A stretch of 64,000 bases of DNA from Pseudomonadota bacterium (GTDB lineage: Bacteria > Pseudomonadota > Gammaproteobacteria > Burkholderiales > Rhodocyclaceae): NCBI GenBank assembly GCA_018241725.1, contig JAFEDI010000093.1, positions 124,001 through 188,000 on the forward strand. The letters are read 5' to 3'. Within the stretch, counting starts at the first letter, position 1, and each line of letters begins with the position of its first letter. The position numbers and the translations under genes were made by a program. The notes below the pieces were generated by a model, which was given only the letters and a program-made list of their open reading frames with translations, was not told where the DNA came from and did not search any database. Shown in pieces: positions 18,578-30,145 of the stretch.

Positions 18578-19285
18578 TTACCAGACGCCCAGCGCCTCCA
18601 GCTGCTTGGTCGCCGCCTCGCTCCAGCCCCGGTTGGCCGCCGGGCTGGCCGGGCTGGGATGCAGCACGCGGCCAAACTGCAACGGCAGGCCGGCCAGCGC
18701 TTCGCGGGCGCGCTGTTCGGCCCATGCGCCGACGCCGATCACCCACTCCGGCTGCAGGGCTTCCACCACCTGGCGCAGATGCGCGTCGCAGGCGGCCAGC
18801 AGCGGCCCCTGCTCGGCTGCCGACAGCTTGTCCGGCGTCACGTTGCGGCCACCGTCGAAAAAGGCCAGCGGACAGTAGTTGGCGACGAAATGCTCGGCAA
18901 AGAAGGCATCCGCCGTACCGAAACGCTCGGCGAACAAGCCCCACAGCCGGCGCCCGCTGACTTCCGAACGGGAACAGCCAAAGCCCTCGATGGGGCGCTT
19001 GGGGTTTTCTTCGGCCGGCTTCACGACCTCCGCCTCGATCCCCATCCAGTCGCGCACCGCGGCGATCTCACCGAAGGGCACGCCAGTCTGCACCATGCCG
19101 AAGGGGCCCGGGTTCATGCCGACGAAGACCACCTTCTTGCGGCCCTGGCCAAAGCGCTGAAGGTACACCGCGTTGGGCGCCCACGCGTAGCTGAGCGGGT
19201 TATAGACGTGGGACACGGGCGCCGCAAAGCGCATCGGGTCGAGGATGTCGCACAGCGTGCGGGCGGCAGATTCGAGAGGCGTCAT
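18578..19285 (-). CDS. SMUG1-type uracil-DNA glycosylase family protein
   Basis: This 235-residue protein carries the SMUG1-like active-site motif GMNPGPFGMVQTGVPFGE (about 56-73) and the second motif HPSPASPAANRGW (about 207-219). The family excises uracil or oxidised pyrimidines from DNA. An Asn in the first motif is the usual water-positioning residue. It lies 16 bp downstream of the AmpG-type permease gene on the same strand and may be cotranscribed, although no functional link is evident. Confidence 0.88.
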   Translation of the reverse strand: MTPLESAARTLCDILDPMRFAAPVSHVYNPLSYAWAPNAVYLQRFGQGRKKVVFVGMNPGPFGMVQTGVPFGEIAAVRDWMGIEAEVVKPAEENPKRPIEGFGCSRSEVSGRRLWGLFAERFGTADAFFAEHFVANYCPLAFFDGGRNVTPDKLSAAEQGPLLAACDAHLRQVVEALQPEWVIGVGAWAEQRAREALAGLPLQFGRVLHPSPASPAANRGWSEAATKQLEALGVW

Positions 19286-19301
19286 ATCGGAAACAAAGGG
19301 A

Positions 19302-20564
19302 TCAGGCGGTCGCGACCCGGGCTTCGCGCCACGGCGCGACCTTGAACAACAGCAGCATGCCGGGCACCGCCAGCACGCCGCACAGCATGAAGAAATCGAA
19401 CCAGCCCAGGCTTTCCACCAGCCAGCCGGCGGACGCGTTGATGAAGGTGCGCGGCACCGCCATCAGACTGGTGAACAAGGCCAGCTGGGTCGCCGTATAG
19501 GCCGGATGGGTTGTGCGCGCCATATAGGCCACGAAGGCGGTCGTACCTAGCCCGACTGCCAGCGCCTCCAGGCCGATGACCACCGCCAGCACGCCCAGAC
19601 GGCCGGCATCGGCTTCCGCCGGACCAAGCCAGGCCAGCCACGCGAAGCCGTAGATCGCCAGCCACTGAACGAAGCCAAACACCCACAGCGCGCGGTTGAT
19701 CCCCAGCTTGACCATCCACAAGCCGCCCAGCAGGCCGCCGATCACGCTCGGCCACAGGCCGGCGTTCTTCGCCACCAGACCGATCTCGGTCTTCGAAAAA
19801 CCCATGTCCAGGTAAAAGGGCGTCGCCAGCGCGGTACACAGGGAATCGCCGAGCTTGTAGAGAAAAATGAAAGCCAGCACCACCAGCGCGGAACGCCCCC
19901 CGTGGCGGCCGAAGAACTCCCGGAAGGGCTCCACCACCGCGTCCCGCAGCGTGCGTGGCGCCCCGCTCGCCGTCGCCGGCTCCTTCACCAGCAGCGTCAT
20001 TGCCAGGCCCGGCGCCATGAACAGCGCCGTCACCAGAAAAACCTCGGCCCACGGCAGGTGATCCGCCAGCACCAGCGACAAGGAGCCCGGCACCAGGCCG
20101 GCCAGCTTGTAGGCATTGACGTGGATCGCGTTGCCGATGCCCAGCTCGATCTCCGGCAGCAGCTCACGCCGGTAGGCGTCGAGCACGATGTCCTGGGTGG
20201 CCGACAGGAAGGCGATCAGCGCCGTCAGCCCGATCACCAGGCCGAGGTTGCCCGTCGGCGACAGCGTGCCGAGCCAGGCGATGGCCGCCAGCAGCAGCAC
20301 TTGCGTCGCCCCCATCCAGCCGCGCCGGCGGCCAAGCAGCGGCAAGGCGTAGCGGTCGAGGAAAGGCGACCAGACGAACTTCCAGGTGTAGGGAAACTGG
20401 ATCAGCGCGAAGGCGCCGATGGCCTTCAGCGACAGCCCCTCGGTCTTCAGCCAGGCCGGGATGAGGTTGAGCAGCAGGTACAGCGGCAGCCCGGAAGAAA
20501 AGCCGATCAGCACGCAGATCAGCATGCGGCGATTGGCAAGGGCACGCCAGGGGGATTCGGTCAT
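19302..20564 (-). CDS. ampG: AmpG-family MFS permease
   Basis: This 420-residue major facilitator protein has about 12 hydrophobic segments. The N-terminus LIGFSSGLPLYLLLNLIPAW and the following PYTWKFVWSPFLDRY are strongly AmpG-like. AmpG imports GlcNAc-anhydro-muropeptides for peptidoglycan recycling and beta-lactamase control. The ATG at 20564 is preferred over a GTG three codons upstream. AmpG-like proteins in this group can be paralogous, so substrate is inferred. Confidence 0.85.
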   Translation of the reverse strand: MTESPWRALANRRMLICVLIGFSSGLPLYLLLNLIPAWLKTEGLSLKAIGAFALIQFPYTWKFVWSPFLDRYALPLLGRRRGWMGATQVLLLAAIAWLGTLSPTGNLGLVIGLTALIAFLSATQDIVLDAYRRELLPEIELGIGNAIHVNAYKLAGLVPGSLSLVLADHLPWAEVFLVTALFMAPGLAMTLLVKEPATASGAPRTLRDAVVEPFREFFGRHGGRSALVVLAFIFLYKLGDSLCTALATPFYLDMGFSKTEIGLVAKNAGLWPSVIGGLLGGLWMVKLGINRALWVFGFVQWLAIYGFAWLAWLGPAEADAGRLGVLAVVIGLEALAVGLGTTAFVAYMARTTHPAYTATQLALFTSLMAVPRTFINASAGWLVESLGWFDFFMLCGVLAVPGMLLLFKVAPWREARVATA

Positions 20565-20675
20565 GGGAGGCACGGCTTGGAACGGACTGTGAATGATAAC
20601 AATCGGTTACTTGCTTCCGTTGATGCAGCGCCGAAAAATGCGCCCATGCAAGACAGAAGAACGACAGGAGGCAGC

Positions 20676-20990
20676 ATGCATCAGGTCATCGTCGCGTTGC
20701 GGGCCGACCGGGAATACGAATTCACCGTGCACGCCGACGAGCTTGCCGGGCTGACCGGCGAAGCTGCGCGGGCCTGGCTGCTCGCCGAGTTCGAGGCGCT
20801 GGAATGCACACCCAGCAACCCGATGGGCAAGGTGCTGATCCTCGATGTGATCCTCAACATCGCAAAGTATGCCGGGGAGGCGCGCTTTGCCCAGGGAGGC
20901 GACTGGGCGCGGCGCTTCGCGGCCTGCGTCGGCGTGGCCCTCGACCGACCGGCCGTGCGTGTGGACGTGCCGGCCTTCGTGGTCGGCTGA
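20676..20990 (+). CDS. Conserved hypothetical protein (104 aa)
   Basis: A strong ribosome site (ACAGGAGGCAGC) sits at the right distance before this ATG, so the gene is very probably real. The product is soluble, acidic and has a mixed alpha/beta look (VIVALRADREYEFTVHADE, then helical LLAEFEALE and VLILDVILNIAKYAGEARF). I do not recognise the family. It is divergent from the AmpG-type gene and convergent with the diguanylate cyclase gene. Confidence 0.75.
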   Translation: MHQVIVALRADREYEFTVHADELAGLTGEAARAWLLAEFEALECTPSNPMGKVLILDVILNIAKYAGEARFAQGGDWARRFAACVGVALDRPAVRVDVPAFVVG

Positions 20991-21008
20991 AGCCCCCGCC
21001 CGGGCTTC

Positions 21009-21980
21009 CTAGCTTCCCGTCGTCACGACGGCTTCGGCGGCGGCGCACACCTCGGCGCGATTGCGCCCATCCCGCTTGGCCTGGTAGAGATTGGCATCGG
21101 CGTTGCGGAACAGCAGGGCCAGGCGGCCTTCCGCCCGCTCCACATAAGCGCCACCCACCGACAGCGTCACAATGCCCCAATCGGCATTGAGCGTATGGGG
21201 GATCTCCAGTTGCCGCACGGCCTCGAGCAGTTGCTCGGCGACATCCAGGTAATCCGTCTCGGCGCAACGGGGCAGCAGCACCGCAAATTCTTCCCCACCA
21301 TAGCGGGCAACAAAGGCATCCCGGCTCAGCTCATTGGCGATGGTGCGCTCGACGACACCAGCCAGGGCGGCGGCAATGGCCCGCAGGCAATCGTCACCGG
21401 CCTGGTGGCCATAGTGGTCGTTGTAGCGCTTGAAGTTGTCCACGTCGATCAGCAGCAGGCCGAAGGGCGCGCCGCACAGCTGGGCCTCATCCCACTGATG
21501 GTCGAGGCGCAGATCCATGTAGCGGCGGTTGTAGATGCCGGTCAGGCCGTCCTGGTGGGCCAGGGCCTCCAGCTTGTGGTTGGCCTCGAAGAGCTGCTTG
21601 CGCAGGCCCGCGATGCGCGCCATGGCCTTCATCTTGGCCTGCAGCACCGTCTCGGGCACCGCCTTGGCGATGAAATCGTCACCGCCGGCCTCGATGGCCG
21701 TGACCAGGTTCTCCGGAGTGTCGGACGCAGTGAGGAAGATGATCGGCGTCCACGCCCAGTCCTGCTTGGCCTCCAGCGCACGGATCCGCTCAGCCGCGAC
21801 GAAGCCGTTCATCACCGGCATTTCCACGTCCATCAACACCAGGTCCGGCGGACAGCAGCAGAAACGCTCGACCCCCTGCTCGCCATTCTCGGCCTGCGTC
21901 ACCTCGTGACCAAGAACGGTCAGGCGGGCAGCCATCACGGCAGACACCGCGCGCGAATCATCCACCAGCAGAATCCGCAT
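21009..21980 (-). CDS. Response regulator with GGDEF domain (diguanylate cyclase)
   Basis: This 323-residue protein has an N-terminal receiver domain (MRILLVDDS, phosphoacceptor Asp in LVLMDVEMP near residue 51, conserved Lys in FIAKAVPE). A C-terminal GGDEF domain starts near 140, with an intact GGEEF active site. It should make cyclic di-GMP when phosphorylated. The usual RxxD inhibitory site five residues before the motif is not present (DAFVARYGGEEF), so product feedback may be absent. There is no adjacent kinase. It is divergent from norE, sharing a 147-bp region that contains an FNR/Dnr-like dyad. Confidence 0.93.
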   Translation of the reverse strand: MRILLVDDSRAVSAVMAARLTVLGHEVTQAENGEQGVERFCCCPPDLVLMDVEMPVMNGFVAAERIRALEAKQDWAWTPIIFLTASDTPENLVTAIEAGGDDFIAKAVPETVLQAKMKAMARIAGLRKQLFEANHKLEALAHQDGLTGIYNRRYMDLRLDHQWDEAQLCGAPFGLLLIDVDNFKRYNDHYGHQAGDDCLRAIAAALAGVVERTIANELSRDAFVARYGGEEFAVLLPRCAETDYLDVAEQLLEAVRQLEIPHTLNADWGIVTLSVGGAYVERAEGRLALLFRNADANLYQAKRDGRNRAEVCAAAEAVVTTGS

Positions 21981-22079
21981 CGTGCACTCTCTCGATTTCT
22001 TTATATCGAAAGTAATAGTAGCGCAGTCCGTGGGAGAAATCGGCTTTCATACACACCACTTAACAAGCTGATCCGGAAC

Positions 22080-22093
22080 TTGGGACAGATCAA
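22080..22093. promoter_or_regulatory. FNR/Dnr-like dyad upstream of norE
   Basis: TTGGGACAGATCAA matches the TTGAT-N4-ATCAA consensus in 8 of 10 positions. Its centre is about 41 bp before the norE ATG. Class II activation of norE would therefore place the transcript start at the start codon, so either the transcript is leaderless, activation is from another spacing, or the site serves the divergent diguanylate cyclase. Confidence 0.5.
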
Positions 22094-22127
22094 GGTTTTG
22101 CCCCTCGGGCAGGACGACACTGCCGGC

Positions 22128-22718
22128 ATGGACATCGCCCCCGACACTTCCCGCACCACCCCGGCCGCCGCGCCGCCGGGAGACTTGGCGATCTGGTTTT
22201 TCATCCTCGCCGAGCTGCTCGCCTTCGGCGTGTTCTTCGCCGCCTACGCCTTCGGCCGCGCGCACAACGTCGAGCTGTTCAACGAGATGCAGAAAACGCT
22301 GAACCGTGAAGCCGGCGCCGTCAACACCGTGCTGCTGATCACCGCCAGCTGGTGCGTGGCCCGCGCCGTCGAAGCGGTCGGGCGCAGCCGCTCGGCGACC
22401 GGAGCCCGCTGGCTGCTGGCCGGCATCGCCTGCGGCGGCGGCTTCCTGGTGGTGAAGGGTTTCGAGTACGCCGACAAGTTCGGCGCCGGCATCAACCTGT
22501 CCACCAACACCTTCTACATGTTTTACCTGTCGCTGACCTTCTTCCACTTCATGCACGTGATCCTCGGCCTGGTGATCCTCGTCGCGCTGTGGGTGAAGAC
22601 CCGCCAGGGCGCCTACGGCCCGGCCGACATGAACGGCATAGAGAGCGGCGCGGCCTACTGGCACATGGTGGATCTGGTGTGGATCGTCCTCTTCCCCCTC
22701 GTCTATGTAATGCGATGA
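22128..22718 (+). CDS. norE: NorE, cytochrome c oxidase subunit III-like protein
   Basis: This 196-residue membrane protein of the heme-copper oxidase subunit III family has five predicted helices (DLAIWFFILAELLAFGVFFAAYAF; later FYMFYLSLTFFHFMHVILGLV). Short subunit III proteins like this are encoded with nitric oxide reductases and support full NO reductase activity. The upstream frame is much longer, but family similarity starts only at the ATG chosen. The stop overlaps norF by four bases. Confidence 0.88.
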   Translation: MDIAPDTSRTTPAAAPPGDLAIWFFILAELLAFGVFFAAYAFGRAHNVELFNEMQKTLNREAGAVNTVLLITASWCVARAVEAVGRSRSATGARWLLAGIACGGGFLVVKGFEYADKFGAGINLSTNTFYMFYLSLTFFHFMHVILGLVILVALWVKTRQGAYGPADMNGIESGAAYWHMVDLVWIVLFPLVYVMR

Positions 22719-22987
22719 ACACCCGTCATCTCAACACCGCTTGGGTCGTACTGATGCTTGCCACGCTGGCGACGCTGGGCATCGGCGAGTTCGGCGCCCG
22801 CTTCGGGCTCGCCGGCCCACTGGCGATGGCTGCGCTGCTGGCCATCTGCTTCATCAAGGGCCGCCTCGTGGTGCTCGACTTCATGGGCCTGCGCGGGGTC
22901 AAATTCTTCTGGCGCGGCCTGCTGCTCGGCTGGCTGCTGCTCGTCTCGGCGCTGATTGCCATCGCCTACTGGATCGCCCTCAAATGA
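22715..22987 (+). CDS. norF: NorF, subunit IV-like small membrane protein
   Basis: This 90-residue protein has three hydrophobic segments and the family pattern CFIKGRLVVLDFMGLRG, found in NorF and cytochrome c oxidase subunit IV-like proteins. It is encoded between norE and norQ with four-base ATGA overlaps on both sides, so the three are translationally coupled. NorF supports assembly or activity of NO reductase; the exact step is unknown. Confidence 0.85.
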   Translation: MNTRHLNTAWVVLMLATLATLGIGEFGARFGLAGPLAMAALLAICFIKGRLVVLDFMGLRGVKFFWRGLLLGWLLLVSALIAIAYWIALK

Positions 22988-23781
22988 ACGCACCGCTGCC
23001 CACCGAAATTCCCTTCTATGAAGCTGCCGGCAACGAGATCACCGTCTTCGAGCAGGCCTGGAAAAACCGCCTGCCGCTGCTCATCAAGGGCCCCACCGGC
23101 GTCGGCAAGACCCGCTTCGTGGCCCACATGGCCGCCCGCCTGGGCCTGCCGCTGTACACCGTGGCCTGCCACGACGACCTCACCGCCGCCGACCTGGTCG
23201 GCCGCCACCTGCTCGGCGACGGCCAGACGGTGTGGTGCGACGGCCCGCTGACCCGCGCGGTGCGCGAGGGCGGCATCTGCTACCTGGACGAAGTGGTGGA
23301 AGCCCGCCGCGACACCACGGTGGTGATCCACCCGCTGGCCGACGACCGCCGCACGCTGCCCATCGAGCGCACCGGCGAGGTGCTGCACGCGCCGGAGCGC
23401 TTCATGCTGGTGATGTCCTACAACCCGGGCTACCAGAACTTCCTCAAGGGCCTCAAGCCGTCCACGCGCCAGCGCTTCGTCAGCCTGCGCTTCGACTTCC
23501 CTGCCGCCAGCCGCGAAGAGACCATCCTCATCGGCGAGACCGCGTGCGACCCGCTGCTGGCCCGCCAGCTGGTCTCCATCGCCCAGCGCCTGCGCAGTCT
23601 GAAGGACGTGGACCTGGAAGAAGTCGTATCGACGCGGCTGCTGGTGTACGCCGCCAAGCTGGTCAAGGTCGGCCTCGACCCGGTGGATGCGTGCCGCTCG
23701 GCGCTGGTGGAAAGCCTCACCGACGACGAGGACGTGGCGGACGCGCTGCTCGAAGTCGTCAAAGCCACTTTCGGACGCTGA
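22984..23781 (+). CDS. norQ: NorQ/CbbQ-type MoxR AAA+ ATPase
   Basis: This 265-residue AAA+ protein has Walker A GPTGVGKT near residue 37, Walker B ICYLDEVVEA near 99 and the MoxR-type segment MSYNPGYQNFLKGLKPSTRQRF near 140-161. NorQ works with the VWA protein NorD to activate cytochrome c NO reductase. No norD follows here, and norCB lies 10 kb away, so the usual norCBQD order has been split. A RuBisCO-activating CbbQ role is possible in sequence terms, but norEF next door argue for NorQ. Confidence 0.9.
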   Translation: MNAPLPTEIPFYEAAGNEITVFEQAWKNRLPLLIKGPTGVGKTRFVAHMAARLGLPLYTVACHDDLTAADLVGRHLLGDGQTVWCDGPLTRAVREGGICYLDEVVEARRDTTVVIHPLADDRRTLPIERTGEVLHAPERFMLVMSYNPGYQNFLKGLKPSTRQRFVSLRFDFPAASREETILIGETACDPLLARQLVSIAQRLRSLKDVDLEEVVSTRLLVYAAKLVKVGLDPVDACRSALVESLTDDEDVADALLEVVKATFGR

Positions 23782-23838
23782 TCCCCCACCCGCGGACTCG
23801 CCGGCAAGGGATTGCCCAGCGCCGGCACGGCCCGCGCC

Positions 23839-24085
23839 CTTGCCCGCAAGCCCCGCCCGCTCGCCGCCACGCCGTAACGGTGTGCGGCCACCCCCCAAAG
23901 CCTCGCCTGCGACGCACCGCCCCTTGGCCGCAAGGCTTTTTGGCTTGCCCGCAAGCCTTCCCGGCCGACGCGCAAGCCGCAGCACCTCGGAGGCGAACCG
24001 TTTTTCCCTGCCCGCAAGGCGCCGCGTGACGCCGGCCAGACATTCCGGCTTGCGCCTGCGGCGGCCGGGCTTGCGGCCAGGGCGT
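23839..24085. repeat. Cluster of short CTTGC-NN-GCAAG palindromes after norQ
   Basis: The 309-bp gap 23782-24090 contains no gene. It holds several related short palindromes: CTTGCCCGCAAG at 23839-23850, CCTTGGCCGCAAGG at 23922-23935, GGCTTGCCCGCAAGCC at 23942-23957, and weaker variants near 24006-24020 and 24047-24080. Each can form a small hairpin. They resemble intergenic palindromic elements more than a terminator array, since no T-runs follow except TTTTTGG after 23935. Confidence 0.6.
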
Positions 24086-24090
24086 GCCGG

Positions 24091-24723
24091 CTAGCCCTTC
24101 TGCGGCGGCCAGGCAGGAATACGCCAGCCCCGGCCGACAGCCAGCAGACGCAGGCCGGTGATGGTGCAGATGCTGGTCAGCGTGGACAGCTGCGGCGCCA
24201 CGTCCAGCGCCTGCAGGCCGAGGAACAGGCCACAGCCGATGAAGGCACACATCGTGTACGGCCGGTGATCGTGGAAGACCTTCGGGATCTCGTTGCACAG
24301 CACGTCGCGCAGCACCCCGCCGAACACCGCGGTGATGGCCCCCATCAGCACCGCGACAATCCCCGGCATGCCCGCCGCCAGCGCCACCGACGCGCCGGAA
24401 ATGGCGAACAGGCCCAGCCCGCAGGCATCGGCGGCCTCCATCAGCGTGTCGGTCAGTTGCAGGCGCCGTGCGCGCAGCAGCAGCGGCGTGATCAGCGTCA
24501 TCCCCAGCACCAGCCACACGTATTCCTGGTGCTGCACCCAGAACAGCGGGCGGCGGTCGAGCAGGATGTCGCGCAACGTGCCGCCACCGAAGGCGCTGAC
24601 GAAGGTCACCGAGAACACCCCGACGACGTCCATGCGCTTGCGCGTGGCCTCGATGAGGCCCGACAGCGCAAAGGCGATGGTGGCGGCGATTTCGATGGCG
24701 GTGAGGAGCAGTTCGATCTTCAT
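24091..24723 (-). CDS. TRIC-type cation channel family protein (YicG/UPF0126)
   Basis: This 210-residue protein has seven hydrophobic segments arranged as two homologous halves. The two Gly-rich motifs SAFGGGTLRDIL and AVFGGVLRDVL mark the kinked helices lining the pore in prokaryotic TRIC channels. It is expected to be a trimeric inner-membrane monovalent cation channel. The ATG at 24723 opens into the first helix. It is separated from metH by terminator hairpins. Confidence 0.9.
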   Translation of the reverse strand: MKIELLLTAIEIAATIAFALSGLIEATRKRMDVVGVFSVTFVSAFGGGTLRDILLDRRPLFWVQHQEYVWLVLGMTLITPLLLRARRLQLTDTLMEAADACGLGLFAISGASVALAAGMPGIVAVLMGAITAVFGGVLRDVLCNEIPKVFHDHRPYTMCAFIGCGLFLGLQALDVAPQLSTLTSICTITGLRLLAVGRGWRIPAWPPQKG

Positions 24724-24766
24724 GACGGGAACCGGGCGCCTGTATCGGGCGCCCCCTGAAAAGCGC

Positions 24767-24813
24767 GGAGGGCGGCCGCAGCCGCCCTCCAATCTAGACC
24801 GTTTTACACGGTC
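24767..24813 (-). terminator. Two hairpins terminating metH
   Basis: Reading from metH, a first hairpin GACCGT/ACGGTC (24813-24797) is followed by a strong stem GGAGGGCGGC/GCCGCCCTCC (24790-24767) and then GCGCTTTTC. Together they should separate metH from the TRIC gene downstream. Confidence 0.7.
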
Positions 24814-24819
24814 GGCGTA

Positions 24820-28521
<3,702 letters not shown>

Positions 28522-28607
28522 GGATCTACCTCGGTACGGATTTTGTCAGCCGGGAGGGACGCGCGCTGCAGCGGCACAAAAGCGAACGGCGCGGCAAACC
28601 CGGCTGG

Positions 28608-28682
28608 AAGGTTTGCGAGCGCCGTTGATGATTGCCGAGCCTGGCCCACGGGTTTCGCAGGTCGCAACGCTCCTCGGCAAGG
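28608..28682 (-). promoter_or_regulatory. S-adenosylhomocysteine (SAH) riboswitch upstream of metH
   Basis: On the minus strand the leader begins TTGCCGAGGAGCGTTGCGAC, continues with CCAGGCTCGGCAA and ends with AACGGCGCTCGC. P1 is formed by TTGCCGAG (28680-28673) and CTCGGCAA (28639-28632). The conserved GAGGAGCG-TTGCGAC core and the distal GGCGCTC that forms the pseudoknot match the known SAH riboswitch. The class is found upstream of metH, ahcY and metF in beta- and gammaproteobacteria and turns genes on when SAH is bound. Confidence 0.92.
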
Positions 28683-28687
28683 GGCGG

Positions 28688-28717
28688 ATTTTACGGGGTT
28701 TTCAGTCCATCTGCCAA
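28688..28717 (-). promoter_or_regulatory. Candidate sigma-70 promoter of the riboswitch-metH transcript
   Basis: Minus-strand TTGGCA (28717-28712) and TAAAAT (28693-28688) are 18 bp apart. The predicted start near 28681 coincides with the first base of the riboswitch P1 stem. Confidence 0.7.
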
Positions 28718-28730
28718 GATCGGGCAGCGT

Positions 28731-28970
28731 TCAGGCATCGACTGCGGCGAGCAATTCGCGGGCGTCATCCCGCCACCAGCCGAGAGCTGCGTAGAAGCCC
28801 TCCCACACGCAGCCATTGCAGCCGCGCCCACAGCAGGTGGTCGGTGCCGGCGGAGGATTGCGGTGCGCCAGCCCGGCCGCGTCCAGCAAGCCGCGGATCT
28901 CCGCGACCTGCGCATCGGCCTCGGCGAGGTTGGTGGGGCGACGGGTGAAAGGATCGGCAAACGCGGTCAT
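28731..28970 (-). CDS. Small oxidoreductase-like domain protein (CCGxGCxxCVW)
   Basis: This 79-residue protein has the Cys-rich motif CCGRGCNGCVWEGFY near residues 46-60, diagnostic of the short oxidoreductase-like N-terminal family. The preceding Pro-rich PPPAPTT is also typical. Function is unknown; four Cys suggest metal or redox chemistry. A GGAG ribosome site precedes the ATG. The gene ends just upstream of the metH promoter on the same strand and is divergent from the TIR gene. Confidence 0.8.
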   Translation of the reverse strand: MTAFADPFTRRPTNLAEADAQVAEIRGLLDAAGLAHRNPPPAPTTCCGRGCNGCVWEGFYAALGWWRDDARELLAAVDA

Positions 28971-29126
28971 GGCGGCAACTCCGGCGGGGTCGCGACGATA
29001 GCACGACGGCGCGACGCGGAGTGGCACCAACGGTCGATGGATTCCCCCGCCACACTGGACTAGATTCAAGACTGCGATCGGCTGCGATGCCCGCCGGGTC
29101 TCGAGCCCACCGACAGGAGCGTTCCG

Positions 29127-30002
29127 ATGCCCCGAGAGATCACCAGCAAGCCCAAAAAGGCCGCCTCCCGCCCCCGCACGCAGAGTGAAGGGACGGCGCC
29201 CCCCGACCACCCGTACGACGTGTTCGTCTCCCATCAGGCCGGCGACATCGAGCTGGCCCGCGACCTGTACCGGCACATCCGCGACACGCTGGGCTACGAG
29301 GCCTACCTCGACGAACAGGACAGCGCGCCCGAGATGGCTCCCGACACCGTCGATGCGATTACGGCCGAACGCTTGCGCAAGATCATGCGCCGTGCCGCCA
29401 GCCTGATTCTGGTGATCGGCCCGAACACCGGGCGATCACGCTGGATGCCATGGGAACTGGGCTTCTTCGACGGCAGGCAGAGCTCCCAGCGGATCGGCAT
29501 CTATCTGGCGGAAGGCGCGCAATTGCCCGGCCAGCAGGAGTACCTGGGAATCTACCCGAAGGTGCTGCGCAAGGCCGACGTACGCCACTTCCTGGCCGAG
29601 GCCACGATGGACGCCGCCGCCCTCGACAGCGTCACACCAGACTTGCTGGAACGCCATCTGCACCATCTGCAGCGCGCGCCCTTCGACTACTGGCTGTCCC
29701 TGCTCCAATGGCAGTTCGGCTTTCTCGGAAATCTGCTCGCCGACCACCCTGCCGCCGGCATGGCCGGCGACTTCCAGCCTGAGGACCGGCCCGAAACCCT
29801 GCAGGCCAATCCCTGGCTGGCTGCACTGCGCCTGTGGCAGGACCAATTGGCAACAACCCGCCTCAACCTGTGGGAGACGAGCCGCCAAGGCAAGGCCCAG
29901 CCCCTGTCCTTCCCTGCCCTTGATGCAGCTCCCTGGTGGCCGCAGAGCTTAGGCACCACCCCGGGCCCGGCCGCCGTCACGGTGCGGCACGCCCGGCATT
30001 AG
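29127..30002 (+). CDS. TIR-domain protein with uncharacterised C-terminal region
   Basis: This 291-residue protein has a basic disordered N-terminus, then a TIR-like domain at about 28-160. It starts YDVFVSHQAGD, continues LGYEAYLDEQD, and has ASLILVIGPNTGRSRWMPWEL, where E110 occupies the position of the catalytic Glu of TIR NADases. The C-terminal half is Trp/Leu/Gln-rich and helical (FDYWLSLLQWQFGFLG, NPWLAALRLWQDQL) and reminds me loosely of phasin or PhaE sequences; that resemblance is weak. No CRISPR, Thoeris ThsA or Argonaute partner is adjacent. It may be an NAD-consuming defence or signalling protein. Confidence 0.75.
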   Translation: MPREITSKPKKAASRPRTQSEGTAPPDHPYDVFVSHQAGDIELARDLYRHIRDTLGYEAYLDEQDSAPEMAPDTVDAITAERLRKIMRRAASLILVIGPNTGRSRWMPWELGFFDGRQSSQRIGIYLAEGAQLPGQQEYLGIYPKVLRKADVRHFLAEATMDAAALDSVTPDLLERHLHHLQRAPFDYWLSLLQWQFGFLGNLLADHPAAGMAGDFQPEDRPETLQANPWLAALRLWQDQLATTRLNLWETSRQGKAQPLSFPALDAAPWWPQSLGTTPGPAAVTVRHARH

Positions 30003-30145
30003 GGCCCGGCTAGAGCGAACAATCCCTTGGCGAACGCATCCCCGAGAGTCCAGAGAACAACGGCGCAGGCGAATGAACACGTTCCAAGCTTGCGCTTAGC
30101 CGGTTTTGCCCGCATGCGGCAACGCAGGGGGAGGATAATGCCGTC

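Noticed and set aside
20646-20675. Upstream start for the 104-aa hypothetical gene
   Set aside because: The in-frame ATG at 20646 lacks a ribosome site, whereas ACAGGAGGCAGC is ideally placed for the ATG at 20676.
28522-28730. Cobalamin riboswitch upstream of metH
   Set aside because: No B12-box was seen; the leader instead matches the SAH riboswitch core.
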